NCBI GenBank assembly: GCA_028710495.1
Contig: JAQUST010000001.1
Coordinates: 4,581-52,283 of the forward strand
Reading direction: 5' to 3'
From: Clostridia bacterium
GTDB taxonomy: Bacteria; Bacillota; Clostridia; Christensenellales; CAG-917
Length of the DNA stretch: 47,703 nt
The position numbers and the translations under genes were made by a program. Each line of letters begins with the position of its first letter. Positions within the stretch are counted from its first letter, which is position 1. The notes beneath the pieces were generated by a model. It worked only from the letters and a program-made list of their open reading frames with translations, made no database searches and was not told the origin of the DNA. Shown piece by piece: positions 32,635 to 41,980 of this stretch.

Positions 32635-33792
32635 TTATTTTGCGAAACTCATTCGCAGTAATCCGTGCATTTTCTGATTGAGTTTTGACGCAACACTCAG
32701 AAGTGAGACAACGGATGAATAATGTGTTTTGTTGTAGGCGGGAAGTCTTGGAGACAGAACTTCAATACTTTTCCCGAGTGCTTCTTCTATATATCGGACT
32801 GCACCGCGAACGCAACTTATGCCGTCACCGGTGAGATAAATTGGCGAATACGATGTCATATCATACTTGCAAAGTTCAATAGCACTTGCAATTGTTTCAA
32901 TCAAAATATCAAGACTGTCTTTCACAACCTCGGCAACTTCAGCAGAGATGAATCCACCACCGTCCTGTGTTTCAATATAGTCCTCATCGGTGTAGCAAAG
33001 GTTCAAATCCACCTTATCCCGAGCCTCTTCAGCAATTTCGAACGGAGTGTCAAATGCCTCAAAAATGTTTGCAGTCAAATGTGCTCCACCAAGAGAAAAG
33101 GATTTCAATTCCAAAAGCCCCTCGCCTCTCACAACCGAAACGCTTGAAGACAAATAACCAATATTTATGAGCAAGCAATCTTTGTCGCGCTGTTCTTTTT
33201 CAAGCAGTGTCAAGCCTTGCGCCCATTCGGAAGATATGTATTCAACACTAGTAAAGCCAAGTGATTTGGCAATATTATCAAAAGTCGTAATAAAGTTGCG
33301 CTCTGCCAAAATATAAGATGCGCAAGCAGAAACTTTTCTCGCGACAACACCACGAGGGTCAATAAGCAAGCGCGAACTGTCATCACACGAAAAATAAATC
33401 GCAGATGTGTTTATCGGCACATATTGCGAGTTTGTTTCGTAGGTGTCACCCTTTTTGAAAAGATAGTCAATGTCTGCATCAACAATTTTGCGTGACCTGT
33501 CAAGAACCACAGCAATATCTTTGGTTATCGTTGTAGAAAATTCTGCTGGAACTGAAACAAAAAGAGTTTTGGATTTTGTGCCTGTTTCGGAAATAACTTT
33601 TTCAAGAGTTGAAATAGCACGTTGATTTAGTTCATCAAGGTCAAACCATTCGCCCTCTTCATAGCCAGAATATGAAGTTTCGGCATAAGATTTGACATAG
33701 AAGACGCCCTGTGATTTTTTTGAGGCAACCATAGCGGAAAAAGCTTTCGAGCCTACATCTAAAACCACGAGTTCTTGCATCTTGAAAAACAT
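32635..33792 (-). CDS. ftsA: FtsA-like cell division ATPase
   Basis: A 385-aa actin-fold protein expected to anchor FtsZ to the membrane. Recognisable parts: LVVLDVGSKAFSAMVA (phosphate 1), the 1C-type domain around TLFVSVPAEF, INIGYLSSSVSVVRG (phosphate 2), FSLGGAHLTANI and PIYLTGDGIS (adenosine motif). The C-terminus ends in an amphipathic LNQKMHGLLRMSF helix fitting the FtsA membrane-targeting sequence. It is clearly diverged from Bacillus FtsA but directly precedes ftsZ. SD GAGAGGA lies 7 nt before the first ATG. Confidence 0.85.
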   Translation of the reverse strand: MFFKMQELVVLDVGSKAFSAMVASKKSQGVFYVKSYAETSYSGYEEGEWFDLDELNQRAISTLEKVISETGTKSKTLFVSVPAEFSTTITKDIAVVLDRSRKIVDADIDYLFKKGDTYETNSQYVPINTSAIYFSCDDSSRLLIDPRGVVARKVSACASYILAERNFITTFDNIAKSLGFTSVEYISSEWAQGLTLLEKEQRDKDCLLINIGYLSSSVSVVRGEGLLELKSFSLGGAHLTANIFEAFDTPFEIAEEARDKVDLNLCYTDEDYIETQDGGGFISAEVAEVVKDSLDILIETIASAIELCKYDMTSYSPIYLTGDGISCVRGAVRYIEEALGKSIEVLSPRLPAYNKTHYSSVVSLLSVASKLNQKMHGLLRMSFAK

Positions 33793-34121
33793 AAAAATCC
33801 TCTCTTGTACTTAATATAAGTATTATAAAATAATAACAGGCAACTGTCAAGGACATAAAATAAAAAAATTGCCTGTTCAAGCACAATTTAGAAAGTATTT
33901 TCGACTTTATTGTTCTGTTTTGAAACTTTAAGTTGTGCTTTGAGACATTTTGGTTGTCTCTTTGAGCAAAAAGTTGAACTCACTCTTTTCTACCTTAAAA
34001 ATTTTAAGTTAAGCTATGGCAAATTTTGACTTGTAAATTTCAGCAAATAGCTGAACTCACCATTTTCTATCACAGAAAAACTATATCAAATTTTCGTTTG
34101 ATTAAAATTTCTACAAACTAT
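33793..34121. other. Intergenic between divIB-like gene and ftsA, with direct repeats
   Basis: 329 AT-rich bases. A 31-bp imperfect direct repeat around the phrase TGAACTCAC is present at 33964-33994 and 34041-34071 (offset 77 bp). No terminator or convincing promoter is seen. Confidence 0.55.
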
Positions 34122-34955
34122 TTATTCAGAATAACGATACCAAGTGAAATACCCGTCTTCGTTATCATCGTCAGATATGTAAGCAATATATCCTGTTGTG
34201 ACACTTTCGGCATTTGAACCTACTCTCGCAATCTCAGCACAATACCACGCATAAGACAATCGGACTTCATCTTTCAAATCGCTGTTTGCTTCAAACAAAA
34301 TGTCCAAACCCGAACGGGTTGTCATTGCGACGTCATAAACACTTCTTCCGCTTTCCCTTGTCACTTTGACTTCGGCAATAAAATCGGAAAATTCTTGATT
34401 TAGCAAATTCTGTTTTTCAAAAGCTACAATGAGATTTTGAGTTATAACATTTTCGTTTGATGCGTCCTCATCTACAACCTCGCCAAGAATTACATCCGCT
34501 GCATCAAGTTGGTAACCTGCTCTTGTCAAACTATACCCAAATTGCGTTTCACGCGCAATCAATTCTGCTTGCGACACCACTTCCACAACAAACATTTCGC
34601 GGTCAAGCATAGCGTAATTTTGTTCTCCCGAAATTTGGACTGCCAAAATCGGTATGCGTGCTGTGACGTGAATAATTATTGTGGACGGGAATTTGCGCTC
34701 GATGTTTATAACCTTTATTGCAGGATGAGCTTTTTCAATGTTGAAAACCGCACGTGTTTCACTTATCGCAAATATGTTTCTACCTGTTTCAATTTCAGAT
34801 GCTGCCATTATCTCTTCACTTGTTATTACATTTGCTTCCTCTGCGGTTGCAAACGAAACTTCAATATCACGCACGACAAAAACGGTTGCTCCGATAATTA
34901 GAAGCACCGCAAAAACTGCAAAAAATATAATAATTGTAACTACTCTTTTGTCCAT
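34122..34955 (-). CDS. FtsQ/DivIB-type division protein
   Basis: A 277-aa bitopic protein of the divisome. A short cytoplasmic start, one transmembrane helix (VVTIIIFFAVFAVLLIIGATVFVV, about 5-27), then a POTRA domain (VRDIEVSFATAEEANVITSEEIMAASEIETGRNIFAIS...IKVINIERKFPSTIIIHVTARIPI). An FtsQ-like beta domain (about 105-230) and an acidic Asp/Glu tail follow. Position upstream of ftsA fits FtsQ/DivIB, which scaffolds FtsL/DivIC and regulates septal synthesis. Start at ATG 34955, 5 nt after GAAGGT; the TTG four codons upstream overlaps that SD. Confidence 0.82.
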   Translation of the reverse strand: MDKRVVTIIIFFAVFAVLLIIGATVFVVRDIEVSFATAEEANVITSEEIMAASEIETGRNIFAISETRAVFNIEKAHPAIKVINIERKFPSTIIIHVTARIPILAVQISGEQNYAMLDREMFVVEVVSQAELIARETQFGYSLTRAGYQLDAADVILGEVVDEDASNENVITQNLIVAFEKQNLLNQEFSDFIAEVKVTRESGRSVYDVAMTTRSGLDILFEANSDLKDEVRLSYAWYCAEIARVGSNAESVTTGYIAYISDDDNEDGYFTWYRYSE

Positions 34956-34965
34956 TGTTACCTTC

Positions 34966-35011
34966 AATCAAATGCGTTTTGTTTGTTTAATCAAATGCGT
35001 TTTGTTTGTTT
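34966..35011. repeat. Perfect 23-bp tandem duplication in the divIB leader
   Basis: Two identical 23-bp units (AATCAAATGCG followed by TTTTGTTTGTTT) lie head to tail 11 nt upstream of the divIB-like ATG. A recent slippage event is likely. The SD is just outside the duplicated part. Confidence 0.9.
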
Positions 35012-35152
35012 AATCGTTTGCATACATAAAGCAAAGAAAATTTGTTTGCGATGTTATCTTTATCTTTGAATTAAAATTTGAGTGTAATTTGACAATTATG
35101 CAAGGGTTTACCCAATCATAAAAGTTTTTTCGTTATCGCGCTCAAATCAAAA

Positions 35153-36436
35153 TCAAATTCTTTTTATGTTTGCGCCAAGTTCGGACAACATAATTTCAAA
35201 ACTTTCGTAACCACGGTCTATATGAAATATATCTTCAACATATGTAGTGCCTTCCGCTTTCAAACCTGCCAAAACGAGAGCTGAACCGCCACGCAAATCT
35301 GTCGCTTTGACCGTTGCGCCTTTCAATTTGCTGTTGCCCTTGACAACCGCAATATCGTGAACGATTTCAATGTCTGCTCCAAGTTTTTTCAGTTCTTCAA
35401 CATAACCAAAACGGTTTTCAAACACTTTTTCACTGACAAGTGATGTTCCATTTGCAATAGACATCATCGTCACAAATTGAGCTTGCATATCCGTAGGGAA
35501 ACCAGGATATGGCGCTGTCGCGAGTGCGCGCATAAATGCAGGCGCGCCGTTACTCTCTATTAGTGTTATACCATATCTTGTGGTTATATTGCAAGAAGAA
35601 TTAGCAAGTTTTGTGGTTATCGCCTTCAAATGATTTGCTTCGCAATTCAATATTTGCACTTCACCGCCGCACATCGCAACTGCCACCATAAGTGTCCCCG
35701 CTACTATGCGGTCAGGTATTGGAGTATACACAATCCCATGCAAACTTTCAACTCCTGTAATTTCCAAGATTGAACTTCCAACAACCTTGATTTGCGCACC
35801 CATAGCATTCAACATTCTCACCAAATCACAAATTTCGGGTTCTCTTGCAACATTGCGTAAAATAGTTCTTCCGTTTGCAAGCACAGATGCCAAAATCAAA
35901 TTTTCTGTTGCGCCAACACTAACCTTTTCGAAATATATGTCTGCACCGTGAAGTTTACTTGTGCATACATTTCCGTTTTCGTTTTTTGATTTTGGTGTTT
36001 TACAGTCAATATGCGTTGTGCTTTCTGTCACACTTACGCCTAGTTCTTTCAAGCCTTTTATATGTAAATCAATCGGTCGCCGACCTATCGCGCAACCTCC
36101 GGGATATGCTGTCCTTGCTTTTCCCGCCTTACCGAGCATTGAACCAATCAAAAATATCGAAGAGCGCATTTCGCGCGCTAGGCTGTCTGGTATTTCTGTA
36201 TTCAATATTTTGCCGCTTGTTTTTATCTTGTCGCCGTCACGCTCAACTTTTACTCCCAACTCTTTCAGTATTTTGAGCATATTTTCAACATCCAAAATGT
36301 TCGGACATTCGCAAATTGTGACCTCATCTTCAGTCAAAAGTGACGCAGACAATAGTGGTAGCACAGAATTTTTCGCGCCCTTCAGTTTGACACAGCCACA
36401 CAATCTATTGCCACCCACGATTTCAAATTTCTGCAT
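35153..36436 (-). CDS. murA: UDP-N-acetylglucosamine 1-carboxyvinyltransferase
   Basis: A 427-aa enzyme transferring enolpyruvate from PEP to UDP-GlcNAc, the first committed step of peptidoglycan synthesis. LKGAKNSVLPLL near the start, Arg-rich AREMRSSIFLIG, and PGGCAIGRRPIDLHI with Cys115, the residue alkylated by fosfomycin and equivalent to E. coli Cys115. YPGFPTDMQAQF and DLRGGSALVLAGL complete the family signs. SD GGGGGTG precedes the ATG. It sits directly after ftsW, the place usually held by murG. Confidence 0.97.
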   Translation of the reverse strand: MQKFEIVGGNRLCGCVKLKGAKNSVLPLLSASLLTEDEVTICECPNILDVENMLKILKELGVKVERDGDKIKTSGKILNTEIPDSLAREMRSSIFLIGSMLGKAGKARTAYPGGCAIGRRPIDLHIKGLKELGVSVTESTTHIDCKTPKSKNENGNVCTSKLHGADIYFEKVSVGATENLILASVLANGRTILRNVAREPEICDLVRMLNAMGAQIKVVGSSILEITGVESLHGIVYTPIPDRIVAGTLMVAVAMCGGEVQILNCEANHLKAITTKLANSSCNITTRYGITLIESNGAPAFMRALATAPYPGFPTDMQAQFVTMMSIANGTSLVSEKVFENRFGYVEELKKLGADIEIVHDIAVVKGNSKLKGATVKATDLRGGSALVLAGLKAEGTTYVEDIFHIDRGYESFEIMLSELGANIKRI

Positions 36437-36508
36437 TTACACCCCCAAAACCCTTTTGACTCTTCAAGCTGTCTGCCCAAACAGAAGGCATTTACTTCGA
36501 GAGGCACA

Positions 36509-37807
36509 CTACATATTATGGAGCGAAAAATTTTTGTGTGTGATATCAATAATTTGATTAGCATGTGACAACGAACGAACTGAGCATCTTGAGACAGATA
36601 ACAATAGACCAATCGAACACAAATATGCGACCAATGAACTTCCGCCTGCACTTATGAAAGGTAGCGGCAACCCTGTTGGCGGAATAGCTCCGCATACAAC
36701 GGCAATATTGACAAGAGACTGAATTGCTATCATTGAGGTGACCCCTGCCGCTAGATATGCAGAAAATCTATCTCGCGCACGCAGCGCAATCATAATGCCC
36801 TTGATTATTATCACAAGGAATAGTGCAATAATGATTGAACACCCGACAAGTCCCGTCTCCTCCCCGATAATAGATAAAATGAAATCACTTTCTGCAAACG
36901 GCAGAAATAAAAATTTCTGACGCGAGTTTCCAAGTCCAATTCCAAACATTCCACCTGCCCCAAGTGAATAATATGACTGAATAAGCTGATAGCCTTCCTC
37001 AAGTGGCGATGCCCACGGATTTACATAAGCAAGCAGCCGTTGAACACGGTAAGGTTCTGCCACGACCAAAGCAATTCCGCCTAAAACTGCAGGCACGAAC
37101 AATAAGATAAGATGAAGAGGTTTTGCGCCACCAAAAAACAACATCAAAAACAAAACAACTGCCACACATATAGTGATTGACATATTTGGTTCTAAAACAA
37201 GTAGCAAACAAATCAAACCGCCCGAAAGCAATACAATTCCCAGAGTTGGAATTCTATCAACACCGCGCTTTGCCATAAAGCCTGCGATAAAAATTATCAT
37301 TCCAAACTTTGCATATTCTGAAGGCTGAATTGTGAAAAATCCAAGGTTAAGCCACCGTTTTGCACCATAGATTTCTACACCGAACCCGGGAATAAAAACC
37401 AATGCCAATATGACCAGACTCACCACATAGATAGGCAATTTGAATTTTTGTAACTTTGACAAATCAAGAAATGAAATTGCAAGCATAAAAAATACACCAA
37501 GAACAAGCGCAACCGCTTGAGTCTTGACATAGTGAAAGCTGTCTCCGTACTGAAGCTCCGCCGAATATGAAGAAGCGGAGAATATAAAAACCAATCCAAT
37601 GATCGACAATACAATTGCAGTCAAAACTAGCGGAATATCAATTTTTTTTGATTCATCTGCAAAGTATTGCTTTTTGTTTTGCGAATTTTTTTGAACGGAT
37701 TCTACGCGCAAAAAATCTACCGAATATTGTGGATTATCTGCATTATACTGAATTCCTGATTGATTCTCAGTATCATTTATTTTAGTTTTTGAATGAAGCC
37801 TAATCAT
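36509..37807 (-). CDS. ftsW: FtsW-type SEDS peptidoglycan glycosyltransferase
   Basis: A 432-aa polytopic enzyme that polymerises lipid II at the septum together with a class B PBP. About ten membrane helices begin near residue 57; before that is a polar N-terminal extension of some 55 residues. SEDS motifs present: KRWLNLGFFTIQPSEYAKFGMI, LLAYVNPWASPLEEGYQLIQSYYSLGAGGMFGIGLGNSRQKFLFLPFAESDFILSIIGEE and PPTGLPLPFISAGGSSLVA. It overlaps the end of murD by 8 nt without a strong SD, so translation is probably coupled. Confidence 0.95.
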   Translation of the reverse strand: MIRLHSKTKINDTENQSGIQYNADNPQYSVDFLRVESVQKNSQNKKQYFADESKKIDIPLVLTAIVLSIIGLVFIFSASSYSAELQYGDSFHYVKTQAVALVLGVFFMLAISFLDLSKLQKFKLPIYVVSLVILALVFIPGFGVEIYGAKRWLNLGFFTIQPSEYAKFGMIIFIAGFMAKRGVDRIPTLGIVLLSGGLICLLLVLEPNMSITICVAVVLFLMLFFGGAKPLHLILLFVPAVLGGIALVVAEPYRVQRLLAYVNPWASPLEEGYQLIQSYYSLGAGGMFGIGLGNSRQKFLFLPFAESDFILSIIGEETGLVGCSIIIALFLVIIIKGIMIALRARDRFSAYLAAGVTSMIAIQSLVNIAVVCGAIPPTGLPLPFISAGGSSLVAYLCSIGLLLSVSRCSVRSLSHANQIIDITHKNFSLHNM

Positions 37808-39098
37808 TCAAGTTCTCAACCAATTGACAAAAATGTTTGCCTCTTTCTGCATAATTCTTGTAACGGTCAAAGCTCTTTGAAGCAGGAGAAAATAAAACTG
37901 TTTGTTCTTCAGCGCCGACAGTATTCAGAACACATTCTTCCAAGCTGTCAAACACCGTTATATTTTGGAAACCTATGTATTTTCCAGAGTGCTCAATATC
38001 TTTAGCATTTTCGCCTGTTACAAAAATTCGGGTTATATTTTTAGGAAGATTTTCAAATAGTGTTCGGAAATCATCATCTTTATCTTGACCGCCAAGCACC
38101 AAAAGCGTTGAATTTGTCATTGTTGTGCAAGCGCAAAGCGTTGCGTCAATATTTGTTGCTTTACTATCGTTTATGTATTTTTTTTCACCTGCGCAACGCA
38201 CAAATTGAAGTCGGTGTTCAGGTCGTTTGAAGCGTTTCATTGCGCACGCAATAACAAACGGATGGATATGTTTTTCCATCGCAACTGCAACGGTAGCCAA
38301 AACATTTTCTAATTCTCTGCCCTTAAACTGAAGTTCTTCAGCGCATAACACGGGCGTGTCAAAATATCGTACATATCCGTTTTCTATGTAGACTCCATCA
38401 ACTTTTTTTGTCAAGCTGAATGGAACAATTTTTGCGATTATTTGATTTTTCAACTTTGCAACATTCTCATCATCCATATTCAAAACCGCAATATCACATT
38501 CTGTTTGGTTTTCAAACAATCGAGCTTTTGTTGCAATATAATCTTCAAATGATTTATGCCTGTCAAGGTGGTCGGGAGTTATATTCAAAAGTACGGCTAT
38601 GTCGGGAGAAAATTTGTTTATTGCTTCAAGCTGAAAGGACGAAACCTCGACAACTGCCGTTTCATAAGTTTTCAGACCATCGCAAAGTTCACAGAATGGT
38701 GTTCCAATGTTTCCGACTGCAACTGAATGATTTGCCCCAGCACGCAAAACTTCATCAATAAGCATAGTTGTGGTCGTTTTCCCGTTTGTTCCGCTGACTG
38801 CAATCAATTCAGCATCACAAAACTGATACCCCAGTTCTATTTCGGAAATAACTTGTTTTCCAAGCAACCGCAAATCCATAATTTCAGGTCGATATCCTGA
38901 AATTGACGGCGATAAAACAACGATGTCAACATTTGAAAAATCGCTTTCCCATTTTTCGTTATTACGAAGAAGAGCGCGCTTCTCATAATCATCATCAAAT
39001 GCAAAGCAGTTTGCCTCTTTGTGTGCAAGCAAATTAAGCGCACTGCGTCCGCTTTTTCCAAGACCATAAACAAGAACATTTTTCCCTTTTATATTCAT
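37800..39098 (-). CDS. murD: UDP-N-acetylmuramoyl-L-alanine--D-glutamate ligase
   Basis: A 432-aa ATP-dependent ligase adding D-Glu to UDP-MurNAc-L-Ala. N-terminal Rossmann part (KGKNVLVYGLGKSGRSAL), ATP loop VSGTNGKTTTTMLID, NITPDHLDRHKSFEDYIATKARLF and the C-terminal FKRPEHRLQFV...INDSKATNIDATLCA motif are all present. Start at ATG 39098 (MNIKGKN) after GAGGG, overlapping the mraY stop as ATGA. The longer frame to 39158 adds 20 residues from the mraY end and is rejected. Confidence 0.96.
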   Translation of the reverse strand: MNIKGKNVLVYGLGKSGRSALNLLAHKEANCFAFDDDYEKRALLRNNEKWESDFSNVDIVVLSPSISGYRPEIMDLRLLGKQVISEIELGYQFCDAELIAVSGTNGKTTTTMLIDEVLRAGANHSVAVGNIGTPFCELCDGLKTYETAVVEVSSFQLEAINKFSPDIAVLLNITPDHLDRHKSFEDYIATKARLFENQTECDIAVLNMDDENVAKLKNQIIAKIVPFSLTKKVDGVYIENGYVRYFDTPVLCAEELQFKGRELENVLATVAVAMEKHIHPFVIACAMKRFKRPEHRLQFVRCAGEKKYINDSKATNIDATLCACTTMTNSTLLVLGGQDKDDDFRTLFENLPKNITRIFVTGENAKDIEHSGKYIGFQNITVFDSLEECVLNTVGAEEQTVLFSPASKSFDRYKNYAERGKHFCQLVENLND

Positions 39099-40099
39099 AT
39101 TGCCCTCATAGCAAGTAAACTTATGACGCCACCAATCATACTGATAATGAAATACCACGAAACAATCTTGCTTTCATTAACTCCGCATAACTCAAGATGA
39201 TGATGAAACGGTGCCATTTTGAAGATTCGTTTTTTTGTTAGTTTGAAATAAGCAACTTGCAATACTACTGATATGCACGACACCACAAACATTATTCCTG
39301 CGAAGAAAATTAGAAGTGGTTGTTTTGAAAAAAAAGCGACAGCAGTCGCCGCTCCTCCAAGAGCAAGAGAGCCCGTGTCTCCCATCATAATTTTTGAAGG
39401 ATATGAGTTGTACCAAAGGTATCCAAGCAATCCGCCAAGTATTGAAGATGAAAAAATTGCAAGCGAAAACATTTCTTTTGCGAGCGCATTATTTCCCGCC
39501 GTTAGCGCATCGACATATAAAAACCATATCAAAAGTGTGAAAGTTGCAAAGTATGCGACTCCACTCCATCCTGCAAGCCCGTCCAAACCGTCAGTCAAAT
39601 TTACGCCGTTGGTGAGAGCAATAAAAGCAAAAGCACAAAATGGAATAAACACCCAACCCATATTCCATTCAGCATTTGTAAAAGGCAAAGTTATTGAGCT
39701 ACCAATATTGGGATTTTTAAAACAAAATACTGCTAGAATTATTGAAGCTCCAAGCTGAGCAATTATTTTTTGATATGCCTTCAATCCTAAATTCCGTTTG
39801 TAGTGAATTTTCAAGAAATCATCGAAAAAACCTATCAAACCGTAAGATAAAATACACGCGCAAGCAACCAAACTAAAGGTTGAAAATGCAATTAGTGTAA
39901 AAATTAGAGTCGGTACAATAAAAACCCACCCACCCATAGTTGGCGTTCCTGTTTTTGATTTGTGCTGCTCAACATAGCTAAGCACATTTTGTCCAATATG
40001 TTTTTTTGTTAACAGCTTGATTAGTAGCGGTGCAAACAACACCGCTGTCAAAAAAGCTCCAACTAAACTTAGCAATAGCCACAGCAAACCGCTATTCAT
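39095..40099 (-). CDS. mraY: Phospho-N-acetylmuramoyl-pentapeptide-transferase
   Basis: A 334-aa integral membrane enzyme that transfers phospho-MurNAc-pentapeptide to undecaprenyl phosphate, giving lipid I. About ten helices. Signature motifs: PTMGGW, GLIGFFDDFLKI (Asp pair), TNGVNLTDGLDGLAG, MMGDTGSLALGG and FKMAPFHHHLELCG. Start ATG overlaps the murE stop (ATGA) with GAGGAG upstream. murF, usually between murE and mraY, is missing here. Confidence 0.97.
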   Translation of the reverse strand: MNSGLLWLLLSLVGAFLTAVLFAPLLIKLLTKKHIGQNVLSYVEQHKSKTGTPTMGGWVFIVPTLIFTLIAFSTFSLVACACILSYGLIGFFDDFLKIHYKRNLGLKAYQKIIAQLGASIILAVFCFKNPNIGSSITLPFTNAEWNMGWVFIPFCAFAFIALTNGVNLTDGLDGLAGWSGVAYFATFTLLIWFLYVDALTAGNNALAKEMFSLAIFSSSILGGLLGYLWYNSYPSKIMMGDTGSLALGGAATAVAFFSKQPLLIFFAGIMFVVSCISVVLQVAYFKLTKKRIFKMAPFHHHLELCGVNESKIVSWYFIISMIGGVISLLAMRAI

Positions 40100-41529
40100 C
40101 TTCTCGCTCCTCGCTTCAAGACCTGCTCCATGTCTGAAAATGGAATTTTCTTCCCGCGTATTTCCATATAATTTTCCGCGCCTTTGCCCGCAATCACAAC
40201 CGTATCGCCTTCCTGCATTTCAGAAAGAGCGTAACAAATCGCATCACCTCGATGTGGAAAAACCCGTTTATCACATCCGTTGACGCCCTGTTCTATCTCC
40301 GCAATAATGCTTTCGGGTTCTTCTCCTCGCGGATTGTCTGAAGTTATCACTACCAATTCGCTCAATTTTGAAGCAATAGCTCCCATAATACTGCGTTTCG
40401 CCTTATCGCGCTCGCCTCCGCATCCGAAAACCGTGATTATTCTGGCTTTTGTTATAGTACGCGCGGTAGACAACAAATTTTTCAATCCATCCGGTGTGTG
40501 GGCGTAGTCAATAATTATCATACCTTTTCCGTTTTTGAGAATATTGAACCTACCATCGATTGGTTTCAACCTTTTGACTGCCTGACAAATAGTATCAGTC
40601 GAAACACCCAAACTGCTTGCTGCAATCATTGCTGAAATAAGGTTGTAAACATTGAAAACTCCATATAGTGATGACTTTATTTCTAAAACGTTGTCAAATA
40701 GATTTACGACGAATTTTGTTCCGTCTATATCAGGAAAAACATTTATGGCAAAAACATCGCACGGGTTGTCAAGTGCATATGTGACAGTTGGAATATCAAT
40801 CCTTTGAGCAAGCTTTTGTCCCCATATATCATCAACATTAACAACAGCCAGCTTTGTATGTTCTGGTGAGAAAAACGACAATTTTGTTTCTGCATATTGC
40901 TCGAAAGTATCGAAATAATCGAGGTGGTCTTGTGTTATGTTCGACAAAATTGAAATATCAAAGTTTATGCCATAAAGCTTTTGCAAAGCAATTGCGTGTG
41001 CGCTAACTTCCATAGTGACAATCTCAACTCCCTTGCACAACATCTCAAACAAAAGCTTGTTCAACTCATAAGGGTCAGGCGTGGTTAAGCTTTCAGAAAC
41101 TTTTTCATTCAAAATAAAATGTCCAAGAGTGCCAATAAGACCTGTCTTGTAGCCAGCATAAGTTAGAATATCGTTTATTATGTGCGCCGTGCTTGTCTTC
41201 CCGTTTGTCCCAACAACCGATATAAGTCGGAGACTGTTGGCGGGATTGCGAAAAAAGTTTTGACTTATCAAACTGTATGCTTTTCGGGTGTCTTTTACGA
41301 TGATATACGGAACATCGACTTTGGGCTTTTTTTCAACTATAAACACGGCAACTTTGCCTTTTAAGTCTTTGATAAAATCGTGTCCATCCGCAGTTTTGCC
41401 TTTCAAGCATATGAACAAATCTCCTTTGCTCGCTGTTTCTGAGTTTATGGAGATATCTCCTATTTCAATTCCTTTTTCGGCGTTGCTAGATACCACTTCA
41501 ACATTTGTCAGCAATTTTTCCAGTTCCAT
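40096..41529 (-). CDS. murE: UDP-MurNAc-tripeptide synthetase, meso-DAP type
   Basis: A 477-aa ligase that adds the third amino acid of the stem peptide. ATP loop VVGTNGKTSTAHIINDIL, NITQDHLDYFDTFEQYAETKLSFF and FGCGGERDKAKR are present. The substrate-selecting loop reads DNPRGEEP; DNPR is the pattern of meso-diaminopimelate-adding MurE, whereas lysine enzymes have D(D/N)P(N/A). SD GAGGTG lies 6 nt before the ATG. First of a tightly overlapping run murE-mraY-murD-ftsW. Confidence 0.96.
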   Translation of the reverse strand: MELEKLLTNVEVVSSNAEKGIEIGDISINSETASKGDLFICLKGKTADGHDFIKDLKGKVAVFIVEKKPKVDVPYIIVKDTRKAYSLISQNFFRNPANSLRLISVVGTNGKTSTAHIINDILTYAGYKTGLIGTLGHFILNEKVSESLTTPDPYELNKLLFEMLCKGVEIVTMEVSAHAIALQKLYGINFDISILSNITQDHLDYFDTFEQYAETKLSFFSPEHTKLAVVNVDDIWGQKLAQRIDIPTVTYALDNPCDVFAINVFPDIDGTKFVVNLFDNVLEIKSSLYGVFNVYNLISAMIAASSLGVSTDTICQAVKRLKPIDGRFNILKNGKGMIIIDYAHTPDGLKNLLSTARTITKARIITVFGCGGERDKAKRSIMGAIASKLSELVVITSDNPRGEEPESIIAEIEQGVNGCDKRVFPHRGDAICYALSEMQEGDTVVIAGKGAENYMEIRGKKIPFSDMEQVLKRGARR

Positions 41530-41926
41530 TTTGCACCTCGAGATTTATTTGCTTATGCGCACGCGCATTATGCGTGCGCGCACACGAGCAGTACGCTTAT
41601 CATAATCAAAGCAAAAGGCGGTGTCAATAGAGGCGCAAATCTAGACAATAACGGAAGAATTTGTAATGGTTTTGCATCTTAATTTCTGTATTGTGCAAAT
41701 TTATAACTTATTTTATTTTTATTTTCAAATTACAAATTCCAAGTCGTCAGCTCGACAGCATTCCTTTGTCAATATGCAAATTCTGTGTTATCAGCAAGAC
41801 TTTTTTCCTTTTGTCAACTTCTGCTCCCACAACAGGAATCTAAGTTATCAGCAAGACTGTAATTTTTGTTCACTTACAAATTCCAAATTATCAGTTCGAC
41901 AACATAACTTTTTTTAACTTATATTT
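41530..41926. other. Intergenic between spoVD and murE
   Basis: 397 bp. It contains a GC-rich hairpin just upstream of murE (41557-41579) and the decayed copy of the spoVD 3' end (41732-41836). No standard terminator or promoter was recognised. Confidence 0.65.
41557..41579. other. GC-rich hairpin upstream of murE
   Basis: GCGCACGC-GCATTAT-GCGTGCGC, an 8-bp alternating purine-pyrimidine stem with a 7-nt loop, 28 nt before the murE start codon. No T-run follows in either direction. The local GC content is far above the surroundings. Confidence 0.6.
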
Positions 41927-41980
41927 CTAAGTTATCAGTAACACGGTATTCCTTTTGTCAACTTCTGCTCCCACAACAGG
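41732..41980. repeat. Degenerate 144-bp-offset duplication of the spoVD 3' end
   Basis: The segment 41876-41980, which includes the last 14 or so codons of spoVD and its stop, is repeated at 41732-41836, an offset of 144 bp. A 32-bp stretch is identical (41949-41980 and 41805-41836). ACAAATTCCAA is also conserved at 41876 and 41732. Inside each copy the phrase TTATCAG...GAC, which encodes the terminal VLLIT, recurs, five times in all. The outer copy still reads PVVGAEVDKR in one frame on the - strand. Confidence 0.85.

Noticed and set aside
35961-36557. 198-aa + strand ORF over murA/ftsW
   Set aside because: Runs antisense across two well-supported genes; no SD or recognisable domain.
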